A DNA stretch of 64,000 bases from Sphingomonas natans (GCF_030546695.1 NZ_JAUOTP010000004.1:186001-250000), one strand, 5' to 3'. Positions 26,618 through 35,740 are shown, counted from the stretch's first letter. Notes: generated by a model from the letters alone, not told the origin. Program-made: numbers and translations.

Positions 26618-27295
26618 TCAGGCGTAGCGGACGCATACCTTGCGGCGATTGCGCAACGCACCGCCGATTGCGCCGAAGCCGGCGACCATGAGCGCCCAAC
26701 TTGCCGGTTCGGGCACCGAAGACGAAACCGAATTGTACGAGAAATTCTGGAAACGCAGACCAAACGTGTCCGTGTTGTCGAAGATGGTGAAACCCGCAAA
26801 GGGGGTCAGCCCGCTGAAACTGTAGTTGGCATAACCGGACACGGTCGTGACTGCTCGCGAGTCGACCAGCGCCCCGGTCGCCGAAAAGAAATCGATCGAG
26901 AAACTGGTATTGCCGTCGGCAGTACCAGAGGTGAACGACAGGCCATCGGCGGCGCTGTCGAGTAGCGCCGAGAGCGGCGCGGCATTGCCGGGCTGCGACA
27001 GCAGCGACTTGGACGCAGGGGCGACGAACGGATCCCAGAAGACGACTCCGACAAGCCCATTCGAACGGAGCGTAAGCGGGTTCGTCGGCGATCCAGTGAT
27101 GCCGATGCCCGCCGCCGTCTGCCCGAGAAAGGTCTGCGCAAACGACGCGCCGACGCCGGTGACCACCGACCCGCTCGTCGCGCCGCTGAGGTCGACATCG
27201 ACGGTTGCGGCCGGCGCCGCACTCACCGCAATCAAAAGACAGGCCGAAGACGCGGCAGCGAGCCACGATCGCCCGTAGAGGCATTTCGGAGACAT
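26618..27295 (-). CDS. PEPxxWA-CTERM sorting domain protein
   Basis: 225 residues. A signal peptide (LAAASSACLLIAVSAAPAAT) leads to a Ser/Thr/Gly-rich beta-type mature region. The C-terminus is a textbook PEPxxWA-CTERM signal: VPEPASWALMVAGFGAIGG then RNRRK, that is, PEP motif, membrane helix and basic tail. Such proteins are cut and anchored or released by exosortase and are linked to exopolysaccharide or floc formation; the exosortase must be elsewhere. Good ribosome site GAGGGGAG ahead of the ATG at 27295. Confidence 0.92.
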   Translation of the reverse strand: MSPKCLYGRSWLAAASSACLLIAVSAAPAATVDVDLSGATSGSVVTGVGASFAQTFLGQTAAGIGITGSPTNPLTLRSNGLVGVVFWDPFVAPASKSLLSQPGNAAPLSALLDSAADGLSFTSGTADGNTSFSIDFFSATGALVDSRAVTTVSGYANYSFSGLTPFAGFTIFDNTDTFGLRFQNFSYNSVSSSVPEPASWALMVAGFGAIGGALRNRRKVCVRYA

Positions 27296-27370
27296 TTTTT
27301 CTCCCCTCTATCGTCGCCGGATGGTCCTAGCGCACGGAATCGACTAGCCGAAAATATCACGACTCAAATT

Positions 27371-27389
27371 AACCGACAAGTTGTCGGTT
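27371..27389. promoter_or_regulatory. Perfect 19-base palindrome upstream of the PEP-CTERM gene
   Basis: AACCGACAA and TTGTCGGTT are perfect inverted 9-base arms around a single G. It lies 76-94 bases upstream of the PEP-CTERM start, in a 222-base gap with AT-rich flanks. It may be an operator for a dimeric regulator or part of a leader hairpin; the factor is unknown. Confidence 0.4.
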
Positions 27390-27517
27390 TGGGAACTCAT
27401 GGTCTCGACGCAAGCATCTGCAGGCTCGACTATGCTTTCATGAATATCACGCGTCCTGCGAAGTTCAGATGAGGTCCGTGGGCGTCATCGCCGGCTCTGG
27501 GACCGCACAACATGCGA

Positions 27518-28441
27518 TCAGGGCGCGACGAACGCGCCCGTCGTGTCGGTGCGCGCGTGGATCGCATATTCCTCGATCAGCCAGTCGCGGAACAGGCGGA
27601 CCTTGCGCAGGCGGCGCTTGGGCTCGGGATAGACGAGCCACATGCACACGCCATCGAACGCGACCGTCTCGAACGGGCGGATCAGGCGGCCGTCGGCGAG
27701 CTCGGCGGTCCAGAAGGTCGGGGTGAGCAGGGTCACGCCCTGCCCGGCCATGACCAGCTGCGCCTCCAGATTCTGCGCATCGAAGCGGGTCGCGGGGACC
27801 ATCGAGACCGCGGTCTCTACCCCCGCCGCCTTGAACCACAGATCCCACCAGTCCGCGTCCGAGGCCAGACGCGGCGCGGTCAGCAATTGCGCGGGATCGG
27901 TCAGCCCGCCCAGGCGCTGCGCGAAATCGGGGCTGCACATCGGCGTGAAATAGACGCGGTGGAGGAAGTGCGCGGCCATACCCGGCCACATCGCCGGATC
28001 GCGCCCGGTGCGGATGCCGATATCGTGGCCCGATTTGCCGAAATCATGCGTGAAGTTGCTCGTCTCCAGCCGCAGCGCGATATCGGGATGCGCGAGCTGG
28101 AAGCGGCCCAAGCGCGGCGCGAGCCAGGCGGTGGCGAACGAGACAGCGGCGGTGATCGACAGCACCTGATCCGTCTCGGCGCGCGCGAAGCCGAACGCAT
28201 CGTCCAGCGTATCGAACGCCTCCGAGACGAGCGGCGCCGCCTGCCGCCCCGCCTCGGTCAGCACCACGCGCCGCCCGCCGCGCGTGAACAAGGAGGTGCC
28301 GAGCCGCTCCTCGAGCAGCCTTATCTGATAGCTGACCGCGGCCTGCGTCATGCCCAGCTCGTTCGCGGCGGCGGTGAAATTGAGATGGCGCGCGGCCGCC
28401 TCGAACACGCGGACGGCGGCGAGCGGCGGGATCTGGCGCAT
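27518..28441 (-). CDS. LysR family transcriptional regulator (GcvA-like)
   Basis: 307 residues. N-terminal winged helix (about 5-63: LAAVRVFEAAARHLNFTAAANELGMTQAAVS) with the GcvA-subgroup opening RQIPPL, then a periplasmic-binding-like effector domain (about 92-300). GcvA-like regulators usually control a divergent neighbour. Here the divergent gene is a 54-residue ORF at 28766, with a palindrome fitting an LTTR box between them (28652-28668). A dispersed hairpin repeat has inserted between this gene's start and that box. Effector unknown. Confidence 0.92.
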   Translation of the reverse strand: MRQIPPLAAVRVFEAAARHLNFTAAANELGMTQAAVSYQIRLLEERLGTSLFTRGGRRVVLTEAGRQAAPLVSEAFDTLDDAFGFARAETDQVLSITAAVSFATAWLAPRLGRFQLAHPDIALRLETSNFTHDFGKSGHDIGIRTGRDPAMWPGMAAHFLHRVYFTPMCSPDFAQRLGGLTDPAQLLTAPRLASDADWWDLWFKAAGVETAVSMVPATRFDAQNLEAQLVMAGQGVTLLTPTFWTAELADGRLIRPFETVAFDGVCMWLVYPEPKRRLRKVRLFRDWLIEEYAIHARTDTTGAFVAP

Positions 28442-28485
28442 GGCTATTCCGCTCCTCCCGCGCGATGCCCGTCCGGGTTACCCTC

Positions 28486-28609
28486 CCGCTCATCCTGAGG
28501 AGCCGCTGAGCTTGTCGAAGCGGCGTCTCGAAGGACGCGCCCTGCCGGCGATGCATGTCCTTCGAGACGGGCCCTCGACAAGCTCGGTCCCTCCTCAGGA
28601 TGGGCGGTG
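28486..28609. repeat. Dispersed hairpin repeat, type A, copy 1
   Basis: About 124 bases forming a long imperfect inverted repeat. The left arm runs CGCTCATCCTGAGGAGC, GAGCTTGTCGAAG, CGTCTCGAAGGAC. The right arm reads back GTCCTTCGAGACG, TCGACAAGCTC, CTCCTCAGGATG. The same three blocks occur at 46702-46859 and 47816-47933. It lies between a LysR gene and its putative operator. Confidence 0.9.
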
Positions 28610-28651
28610 AGGCAAATAATCCGGGCGACATAGTTCGGCATGACGATCTGC

Positions 28652-28668
28652 CATAAGCCACGCTTATG
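28652..28668. promoter_or_regulatory. Candidate LysR-type operator (T-N11-A palindrome)
   Basis: CATAAGC, 3 bases, GCTTATG: a perfect 7-base-arm dyad containing ATAAG-N5-CTTAT, which fits the LTTR T-N11-A box. It lies about 98 bases upstream of the small ORF at 28766 and upstream of the divergent LysR gene; the surrounding 324-base gap (28442-28765) otherwise holds the hairpin repeat. Confidence 0.45.
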
Positions 28669-28765
28669 CCGCACCTGCAACGATTGATTGGCCCTCCTTA
28701 TCGCGCAGGCGCATTGGAACCGTGCGTCACCGGATCGACCGGGGGCGCGGAAAGGAGACACAGCT

Positions 28766-28930
28766 ATGTATCACATGAAGAATTTCGAAGGTCTGGCCGC
28801 GCATCGCGCGATCGCACCCCTGCCGCTTCTGGCCTCGCCGATCGCCGCCGTCCGCGCGTTCGTGCGCTGGTGGGGCGAGCATCAGGCCTGGCCGGCCAAC
28901 GAGCCCGCACAGCTCACGCCCCCGCGCTGA
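28766..28930 (+). CDS. Small protein (54 aa), possible LysR target
   Basis: Starts MYHMKNFEGLAAHRAIAPLP with AAAGGAG 8 bases ahead of the ATG, a strong ribosome site. A modest hydrophobic patch (PLPLLASPIAAVRAFVRWWG) ends in a Trp-rich basic amphipathic segment, reminiscent of small membrane-associated stress proteins, but it does not match DUF1127 clearly. The divergent LysR regulator and intervening palindrome suggest regulation by that protein. 64 bases before the S46 peptidase. Confidence 0.6.
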   Translation: MYHMKNFEGLAAHRAIAPLPLLASPIAAVRAFVRWWGEHQAWPANEPAQLTPPR

Positions 28931-28994
28931 GCCGCCAACTTGGCAGTCCCCTGATCGCTGGCTAGACCCCAGTCATAAAGATCAGGGGACTTCC

Positions 28995-31064
28995 ATGACG
29001 CCGATCCGTTTCGCCGTGGCGCTCGCCGCCGGCATCGCTCTCCCTCTCTCCGCCGCCTCCGCCGACGAAGGCATGTGGACCTTCGACGCCTTCCCGTCCG
29101 CGAAGGTGAAGGCCGCCTACGGCTTCGCGCCCGACCAGGCCTGGCTCGATCGCGTGCGGCTCTCCTCGCTGCGGCTGACCGGGGGCTGCTCGTCCAGCCT
29201 CGTCTCGGGGCAGGGCCTCGTTCTCACCAACCATCATTGCGTGCGCGATTGCGCCCAGCAGATCTCGACCGGGACGGCCGATTATATCGCCGGCGGCTTC
29301 CTCGCCGCGACCCTCGCCGACGAGCGCAAATGCGCAGGTCAGCAGGCCGAGATCGTCACCGCCATCACCGACACGACCGCGCGCGTCCAGAAGGCGATCG
29401 GCACGCTCACCGGCGCCGCGCTCGCCAAAGCCCGCGACGGCGAGGTGGCGGCGATCGAGAAGGAAGGCTGCACCGATCCCGCGACCGAACGCTGCCAGGT
29501 CGTCACCCTGTTTGGCGGCGGCCAGTACAAGCTCTATCACTATCGCAAATATACGGACGTCCGGCTCGTCTACGCGCCCGAGGCCGACGCGGCCTTCTTC
29601 GGCGGCGATCCCGACAATTTCAATTTCCCGCGCTACGATCTCGATGCGGCCTTCCTGCGCCTCTACGAGAATGGCAAGCCGGTCGCGACGCCTGCGCACC
29701 TGACCTGGGCCGCGCGCGCGCCCAAGGAAGGCGAACTCGTCTTCATCACCGGCAATCCCGGTTCGACCCAGCGCCTCCTGACCCAGGCGCAGATGGCGTT
29801 CCAGCGCGACGTCTCGCTCCCCGCGCTCGAACTCTATCTGTCCGAGATGCGCGGCCGGCTGATATCGGCGATGGCGGGCGATCCCGAGAAGACGCGCACC
29901 GGGCAGGATCTGCTGTTCGGCATCGAAAATAGCTACAAGGCGCGCTACGGCCAGTGGCAGGCGCTGCTCGATCCGGGCTTTGCGGGCAAGCTCGCGCAGA
30001 CCGAGGCGGAGCTGCGCGCGAAGGTCGCCGCCGATCCCGCCACCGCGCAGAAGATCGGCGATCCGTGGACCGATCTCGCCAAGCTGATGGTCGGCTATCG
30101 CGACATCTACAAGCCGTACAATTGGCTGGAGCTGCGCGCGGGCGGCTTCTCCGATCTCTATGGCGATGCGCGCGCGATCGTCCGCGCCGCGCAGGAGCGC
30201 GCCAAGCCCAATGCCGAGCGGCTTCCGGAATACCAGGATTCCAAGCTGGCTCTGCTCGAGAAGCAGCTGACCGACGACAAGCCAGTCTATCCCTGGCTCG
30301 AAGAGATCAGCATCGCTTACTGGCTCTCCAAGACGCGCGAGGCGCTGACGACCGACGCGCCGCCGGTGAAGGCGCTGCTCGGCAAGGAAAGCCCCGAACA
30401 GGTCGCGCACCGGCTGGTGACGGGCACCAAGCTCGGCGATCCGAAGGTGCGCGCCGCGCTCTTCTCGGGCGGACTCGCGGCGGTGCAGGCCTCGGACGAT
30501 CCGCTGATCCGCTATGTGCTGGCCCATGATGGAGACGCGCGCGCGATCAAGGATCGCTACCGCTTCGAGATCGAGGCGCCGGTCACCGCCGCGCAGTCGA
30601 AGCTCGCCACCGCGCGCTTCGCCGCGTTCGGCACCGATCTCTACCCCGACGCGACCTTCACGCTGCGCCTGTCCTACGGCGCGGTGAAGGGCTGGACCTA
30701 TCAGGGCGTGACGGTGAAGCCGACGACGGTGTTCGCCGGCATGTACGAGCGCGCGACGGGCGCGGACCCGTTCAAGCTGCCCCCGAAGGTGCTCGCCGCC
30801 GAGGGCCGGATCGACAAGACGAAGGTCGTCGATTTCACGAGCGACAACGACATTATCGGCGGCAATTCGGGCTCGCCGATCCTCGATGCGAAGGGCGCGG
30901 TGATCGGCGCGGTGTTCGACGGCAACATCCACTCGCTCGGCGGCAATTTCGGCTTCGACGGAACGCTCAACCGCAGCGTGTCGGTCTCGACCGTGGCGGT
31001 CGAGGAAGCGCTGACCAAGATCTATCCCGCGCCGCGACTGCTGGCGGAGCTGCACGCGAAATGA
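28995..31064 (+). CDS. S46 family dipeptidyl peptidase
   Basis: 689 residues with a signal peptide (MTPIRFAVALAAGIALPLSAASA), so periplasmic. Chymotrypsin-fold triad: His in LTNHHC (about 78-82), Asp in the DPDNFNFPRYDLD region (about 210) and Ser in GGNSGSP (about 620). MWTFDAFP directly after the signal is a family hallmark. S46 enzymes (DPP7/DPP11) release dipeptides from peptide N-termini and let cells feed on protein. Ribosome site GGGGA upstream. Alone on its transcript as far as can be seen. Confidence 0.95.
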   Translation: MTPIRFAVALAAGIALPLSAASADEGMWTFDAFPSAKVKAAYGFAPDQAWLDRVRLSSLRLTGGCSSSLVSGQGLVLTNHHCVRDCAQQISTGTADYIAGGFLAATLADERKCAGQQAEIVTAITDTTARVQKAIGTLTGAALAKARDGEVAAIEKEGCTDPATERCQVVTLFGGGQYKLYHYRKYTDVRLVYAPEADAAFFGGDPDNFNFPRYDLDAAFLRLYENGKPVATPAHLTWAARAPKEGELVFITGNPGSTQRLLTQAQMAFQRDVSLPALELYLSEMRGRLISAMAGDPEKTRTGQDLLFGIENSYKARYGQWQALLDPGFAGKLAQTEAELRAKVAADPATAQKIGDPWTDLAKLMVGYRDIYKPYNWLELRAGGFSDLYGDARAIVRAAQERAKPNAERLPEYQDSKLALLEKQLTDDKPVYPWLEEISIAYWLSKTREALTTDAPPVKALLGKESPEQVAHRLVTGTKLGDPKVRAALFSGGLAAVQASDDPLIRYVLAHDGDARAIKDRYRFEIEAPVTAAQSKLATARFAAFGTDLYPDATFTLRLSYGAVKGWTYQGVTVKPTTVFAGMYERATGADPFKLPPKVLAAEGRIDKTKVVDFTSDNDIIGGNSGSPILDAKGAVIGAVFDGNIHSLGGNFGFDGTLNRSVSVSTVAVEEALTKIYPAPRLLAELHAK

Positions 31065-31101
31065 GGGAATAAGGTCCCGGATCAGGACCGTGCAGCCGGT
31101 T

Positions 31102-31629
31102 TCAGTCCTTGGGCATCGAAGAACCGGATGCGCGGCCTGATCCCGCGGCGGCGACGGTCGTCCAGCCGCAGACGAGCCAAAGCCAGCCGATGAGCAGCAC
31201 GGGGCCCGCGGGATGATACAGAAGCGCATCCACCGCGTGGAGGGAGACGCTTTCGATCAGGAACAGCGTCGCGAGTGCCGCGGTCGCGCCGACCGCGATC
31301 GACGATCGGCGCGTCGTCGCGCGCCGCATGACCGCGAACATCGCCGCTGCGGCCGATAGGACGACGACGAGCAGCATCACGGCCTGTGCGGGGCGTCGCT
31401 CGGAATAAAGGCCCGCGCCGATCAGCCATGCGTCGATCGCGCCGACGATGTGGTGCCGCGTCATCGCGACGACTTCGACGGCGAACAGCATGTGTATCGC
31501 GGCAATGACAGCCCAGGTGCGGCGCTCGCGAAGACGGCCCGGCCCTGCCGCCCGGAACGCGAGCGCGGCGGCCGATGCCGCCGGCACGAAGGCCAGCAAT
31601 CCGGCTGCTTGGGTTGAATTGATCTGCAT
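31102..31629 (-). CDS. Multi-pass membrane protein, unknown function
   Basis: 175 residues from the ATG at 31629 (MQINSTQAAGLLAFVPAA); the frame is open upstream to 31740 but that part is Arg-rich and non-membrane. About five hydrophobic helices: 8-28, 38-55, 68-80, 86-106 and 115-160, with a polar tail ending SGSSMPKD. No motif recognised. Divergent from the O-antigen-polymerase-like gene with a 53-base gap, and convergent with the S46 peptidase. Confidence 0.7.
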   Translation of the reverse strand: MQINSTQAAGLLAFVPAASAAALAFRAAGPGRLRERRTWAVIAAIHMLFAVEVVAMTRHHIVGAIDAWLIGAGLYSERRPAQAVMLLVVVLSAAAAMFAVMRRATTRRSSIAVGATAALATLFLIESVSLHAVDALLYHPAGPVLLIGWLWLVCGWTTVAAAGSGRASGSSMPKD

Positions 31630-31682
31630 TGGCAACCTGCTTAGGCATACGTCCGCGCCATGATCGCGGCAAGGAGTGGGCG

Positions 31683-33095
31683 ATGACCGTGATATTCGCC
31701 TATCTCTGCTTCGTGCCGATCGCGGCATTGTGCTTCGCACGGTCGCCGACGCGCACCGCGATCCTGCTCGTGCTGCTCGGTGGATGGTGGCTGCTCCCGG
31801 TCGCCCGCTATGCGGCCGGCCCGCCGGGGACGGACTTCCACTGGTGGGTCAGCGGAATCGCGCTGCCATCCGATCTGCTGCTCACCAAGGCATGGATCCC
31901 TCCCTTGGTGGCCTTCGCCGGAGCCGCGCTGCGCGAGCCGACCCGATTGCGCGCCTGGCGGCCCGCCGCGATCGATCTGCCGATGGCGGCGTGGTGCCTG
32001 TGGCCGCTGGTCAACGGCCTCGGCGGAACGGCTAATCCCTCCCCTTGGCTCGCCTTCCTGTATGTTTCAGGGACGTGGGGATTGCCGTGGCTGATCGGCC
32101 GGGTCTGGCTTGCGGACCGGGAGAGCTGCCTTGCGCTGATCCGCGCGATCGCGCTCTCGGGGCTCGCGGCCCTGCCGATCGCGATCATCGAGGGGGTTCG
32201 CCCGGCGATGCTTTACGGGCTCGTCTACGGCCCGCATCCGTATCGGGCCGACGGCGTCGAGCGCTATGTGGGCTATCGCCCGATCGGATTTCTGGAACAC
32301 GGCAATCTTTATGGCCTTTGGATCGCGATCGCCGCGTTCGCCGCGGTGTGGCTGCGGCGCAATGGGCACGGCGCGCACCGGCACTGGCTGATCCTGGCGA
32401 TCGTGAACGTCGTGGTCGCGCTCGCGTCGCAATCGGCGGGCGCGATCCTGTTATTGTGTCTGGCGCTCGTGCTGGTCGCCATCTGGCGGTTGCCGATCTT
32501 CGTTCCTGCCGCGGTGATTGCGGGCGCTCTGCTGCTGCTCGTCGCGGCGGTGCATCTGTCCGGCGTCCTGCCCTTGCAGTCGATCGCACGCAGCGCGGCA
32601 GGAGAGCAGATGCTCGCCGCCATGCGGCGCATCGGGCGCGGTTCATTCCTCTGGCGCGTATCGCAGGACACCAAGACGCTGGCGGGCATCGCCGCGCACC
32701 CGATCCTCGGCACCGGGCATTGGGATTGGTGGCGGCCCTACGGCACGCGCCCCTGGGGGCAGATGCTGCTGCTGATCGGACAATATGGCCTGGCCGGGCT
32801 GCTGCTGGCGTGGGGCGCGCTCCTCGCTGCCTGCGTCGCGACATTTGCGCGCCTGCATGAATGGGGCGATCGGCTGGCAGGCGATGCAGCGCTGCCGCTG
32901 GCGATCATCGTGCTGCTCGCGCTCGCCGACGCGACTCTCAATGCGTTCTTTTTCTCGCCTGCGATCCTCGCGGCAGGGGCGATCGCCGTAAAGCCGATGC
33001 CGTGGAACTCGTCCGGACGAACATCGCGCGCACCGGCCGCCAGCGCTCCATTTCCTACGCCCGGAAGGCCTGATCGCGTACGGCGGCGAGGCTGA
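31683..33095 (+). CDS. O-antigen polymerase/ligase-like membrane protein
   Basis: 470 residues from the ATG at 31683 with AAGGAG 7 bases upstream. Ten or more membrane helices. A large hydrophilic loop in the second half contains the Wzy/WaaL-type sequence HPILGTGHWDWWRPYG followed by GQMLLLIGQYGLAGLLL. These proteins join or transfer polysaccharide repeat units at the periplasmic face. No glycosyltransferase genes are adjacent, so this is an orphan. The C-terminal 35 residues are Pro/Arg/Ser-rich and may be extended by loss of an earlier stop. Confidence 0.8.
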   Translation: MTVIFAYLCFVPIAALCFARSPTRTAILLVLLGGWWLLPVARYAAGPPGTDFHWWVSGIALPSDLLLTKAWIPPLVAFAGAALREPTRLRAWRPAAIDLPMAAWCLWPLVNGLGGTANPSPWLAFLYVSGTWGLPWLIGRVWLADRESCLALIRAIALSGLAALPIAIIEGVRPAMLYGLVYGPHPYRADGVERYVGYRPIGFLEHGNLYGLWIAIAAFAAVWLRRNGHGAHRHWLILAIVNVVVALASQSAGAILLLCLALVLVAIWRLPIFVPAAVIAGALLLLVAAVHLSGVLPLQSIARSAAGEQMLAAMRRIGRGSFLWRVSQDTKTLAGIAAHPILGTGHWDWWRPYGTRPWGQMLLLIGQYGLAGLLLAWGALLAACVATFARLHEWGDRLAGDAALPLAIIVLLALADATLNAFFFSPAILAAGAIAVKPMPWNSSGRTSRAPAASAPFPTPGRPDRVRRRG

Positions 33096-33922
33096 CCAGG
33101 TCCGAAAGACCCGGCCCTCGCCCGACAGGCGATCCGGGCGCCACAGGCGGCGAATTCGGCCTCGACCGCGCCATCGGGCCGGCCCTCCTCCTTGGAGATC
33201 GATGCGCGGGCCGCCTCGATCTTTCTAGGATGTAGCGATCGACCGGCAACTGGCGTGCGAAGCGACCCAACATGGCGCAACCGCCGCCAGAGCAGCCGCG
33301 GGCGCGATCCGCGGCATGATCCGAGATTGCCGTCGCATGCCTGATCGAGCAACCCACCCCCAACCCCTACCTTCCAGGGAGGGAGGTCATGACGGCTTGT
33401 GGTGGGAGGCGGTCATTGCCCCCCCTCCCTGGAAGGGAGGGGCTGGGGGTGGGTCGCCATCCAGCGATGCGCCCGGCCGGACGGCAACCCACCCCTCAAT
33501 CCCCTCCCTTTCAGGGAGGGGAGGTAACGGCGGCAATCGTGTGAGCGAACGCTCAGCGAGCCCTCTCCGCTTCGCGGGAGCGGGGGCGCCGCGTTTGAGG
33601 GATAAGTCCGCGATTGGGGCGAAAGCTGCCGTTCGCACATGGCGCAAAAGGCCTGTCCTACAGGAGCCCCCCATCTTATCCTCTTGCCGGCTCTTTCTCA
33701 TCGTCGGCCTATCGCCAGAAGCCCGCACGGCCCGCTTCAGGCCCGGACGCACGCAATCCTCAACTTCCTCAACTTCGCTCGCGCAAGATACGGAGAAGTC
33801 CGGACTCCGATCGGGTCCAGCCCTTCGTCACGATCCGACCCCACCGCCGCTTCATCGAGGATCGTTGGCGGGTCTGGAATGCCGCTGTCGGCGCCGACGC
33901 AGCCGTAGCGCCGGCGACGTAT
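33096..33922. other. 827-base gene-free, repeat-bearing region
   Basis: Holds no convincing gene. 33351-33524 carries three C-rich hairpin units. Left of them is GC-rich sequence with only unsupported frames, for example a minus-strand frame (33055-33363) ending GLSDLVSLAAVRDQAFRA that could be a decayed remnant. To the right, 33600-33900 is less GC-biased in codon position and looks non-coding. It separates the O-antigen-polymerase-like gene from the end of the M28 peptidase gene. Confidence 0.5.
33351..33524. repeat. C-rich dispersed hairpin repeat (three arms)
   Basis: Arm 1 at 33352-33383 (CCCACCCCCAACCCCT then CCTTCCAGGGAGGG). Arm 2 at 33421-33454 is its inverse (CCCTCCCTGGAAGGGAGGGG then CTGGGGGTGGG). 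Arm 3 at 33486-33524 is again in the forward sense (CCCACCCCTCAATCCCCT then CCTTTCAGGGAGGGGAGG). Each arm also has an internal small hairpin. Not an array with regular spacers, so not CRISPR. Confidence 0.85.
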
Positions 33923-35566
33923 CTACCGCCGCGCCGCGGCCGTCTTCGCCCGCAGCGCCTTGAACTCGCTCCCCTCGCGCCAGTCCGGCCACGCTCGGCT
34001 GTTCGCGAGGCTCGCGCCGATATCGTAGAAGAGCTGCACGTCCTGCGCCGCGCCGCGCAGGTCCCATTTGGGCGACCAGTCGTCGCACGGCTGGTGGTAG
34101 CATTTCATATAGTCGGCGAGCCATTTGTCGCCCGCCTTGCGGCCGCCCTTCGCCAGATCGTGGCCCCCGCTCATCCCCATCAGCAGCAAAGCCGGCACGC
34201 CGCGGCGGACGAGCGAGAAATGGTCGGCGCGGTAGAAGAGGCCGCGCTCGGGCAAAGCCTCGGGGGTGATCCGCCGGCCCTGCTTCGCAGCCGCGGCGGC
34301 GAGCATGTCCTCCAGCTCGCTCTGGCCGTTGCCGACGAGGACGACGTCCTTCGCCGGGCCGGCGGTCTGCAGCACGTCCATCGTCAGCACCGCGACCGTC
34401 TCTGAGACCGGAAACAGCGGATGCGCGGCATAGGCCTCCGAGCCGAGCAGCCCGCGCTCCTCGGCCGTCCACAGCGCGAAGACGACGCTGCGGTCAGGCG
34501 CGGGGCCGGCCCTGAACAGGCGCGCGAGCTCCAGCACGCCGGCGACGCCGGTGCCGTCGTCGCCCGCGCCCTGCCGCACCGTCTTGCCCTGCGCGTCGGG
34601 CGCGCCGATGCCGTAGGCGTCCCAATGCGCGCCATAGACGATCGTCTCGTCGGGATGCCCGCTGCCCTTGATCCGGCCGATCACATTGTGGCTCTCGACA
34701 TGGCTGAGCTCGACCGGCGCATCCACGCTCAAGGCGGCGCCGGGGAGCGGCACCGGGCGGAAATCGTCGCGCCGCGCGGCAATGCGAAGGGCCGTCAGGT
34801 CGAGCCCGGATCGCTTGAACAGGTCGGTTGCGGCCGCGCCCTCCAGCCAGCCCTGCAGCGCGACGCGATAATCGCCGGGCTGACGGACGATGTCGTAATT
34901 CTCGCCGCCGGGCGCGCGCACCGTCTCCCAGCCATAGCCTGCGCCCGCCGTATCGTGGACGATCAGCGCGCCGATCGCGCCGCGCCGCGCGGCCTCGTCA
35001 TATTTGTAGGTCCAGCGGCCATAATAGGTCATCCGCCGCCCGCCGAACTTGCCCGCGACGGCCTCGCCCGCCGCCGCCTCGAAATCGGGATCGTTGACGA
35101 GGAACACCGCGATCTTGCCCTTCAGATCGACGCCCTTGAAATCGTCCCAGGCGCGCTCGGGTGCGGTCACGCCATAACCGACGAAGACGAGCGGCGCTTT
35201 CGCGATCGTCACCCGATCCGCATCGCGCACCGTGTTTACGTAGATGCCCTGCCCCTCGGTCAGCGCCACCGGCCCGGCGTTCGTGTCGATCGTCACCTGC
35301 GTCGTCGGCGCGAGCTTCGTGCGGACGAGCGGCACCGACTGGAAATAGCTGCCGTCGGCGGAGATCGGCTCTAGCCCCAGCGCGCGATACTCCCGCGCCA
35401 GATAGCCGATCGTCCGCTCCTCCCCCGGCGTGCCGGGGCCACGTCCCTGATAGGGCGCCGAGGTCAGCTCGCGGACGATCCCCGTCATCCGCGCCGGGTT
35501 GATCTGGGCAGGCGCCTGCGCCGAGGCGGCCGTGGACATCAGTGCAAACAGGGCCAGCGACCGCAT
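33923..35566 (-). CDS. M28 family zinc aminopeptidase
   Basis: 547 residues with a signal peptide (MRSLALFALMSTAASAQA). A PA (protease-associated) domain occupies about 120-260. The two-zinc peptidase core follows: YGAHWDAYG (His and Asp), GAGDDGTGVAG (bridging Asp), WTAEERGLLGS (Glu pair), TMDVL (Asp) and a later His in CYHQPCDDW. It removes N-terminal residues from peptides in the periplasm, probably alongside the S46 peptidase encoded 3 kb away. Normal length for PA-domain M28 enzymes. Confidence 0.94.
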   Translation of the reverse strand: MRSLALFALMSTAASAQAPAQINPARMTGIVRELTSAPYQGRGPGTPGEERTIGYLAREYRALGLEPISADGSYFQSVPLVRTKLAPTTQVTIDTNAGPVALTEGQGIYVNTVRDADRVTIAKAPLVFVGYGVTAPERAWDDFKGVDLKGKIAVFLVNDPDFEAAAGEAVAGKFGGRRMTYYGRWTYKYDEAARRGAIGALIVHDTAGAGYGWETVRAPGGENYDIVRQPGDYRVALQGWLEGAAATDLFKRSGLDLTALRIAARRDDFRPVPLPGAALSVDAPVELSHVESHNVIGRIKGSGHPDETIVYGAHWDAYGIGAPDAQGKTVRQGAGDDGTGVAGVLELARLFRAGPAPDRSVVFALWTAEERGLLGSEAYAAHPLFPVSETVAVLTMDVLQTAGPAKDVVLVGNGQSELEDMLAAAAAKQGRRITPEALPERGLFYRADHFSLVRRGVPALLLMGMSGGHDLAKGGRKAGDKWLADYMKCYHQPCDDWSPKWDLRGAAQDVQLFYDIGASLANSRAWPDWREGSEFKALRAKTAAARR

Positions 35567-35740
35567 AACAGGCTTCCTTCAAGGGATCAGGCGTCATGCC
35601 CGGCAAGATACGCCGGGGCCAGCCCTTCCGTTGCGGTGCCCGGCGGCTTGCACTATATGCCGTGTCCCGCCCCGCACGCGCGCCGCTCTTCGACGTCGCG
35701 AGCGGGGCGCTTCTCGTTTACGGTCCAGTGAGGAGCCCTG

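Noticed and set aside
28716-28740. EcfG promoter upstream of the 54-residue ORF (GGAAC present)
   Set aside because: No CGTT at 15-18 bases downstream.
33055-33363. Minus-strand frame ending GLSDLVSLAAVRDQAFRA
   Set aside because: Overlaps the end of the O-antigen-polymerase-like gene, has no good ribosome site and a repeat at its start; at best a gene remnant.
33351-33524. CRISPR-like array
   Set aside because: Only three C-rich arms, alternating in orientation and with unequal gaps; no cas gene in the window.
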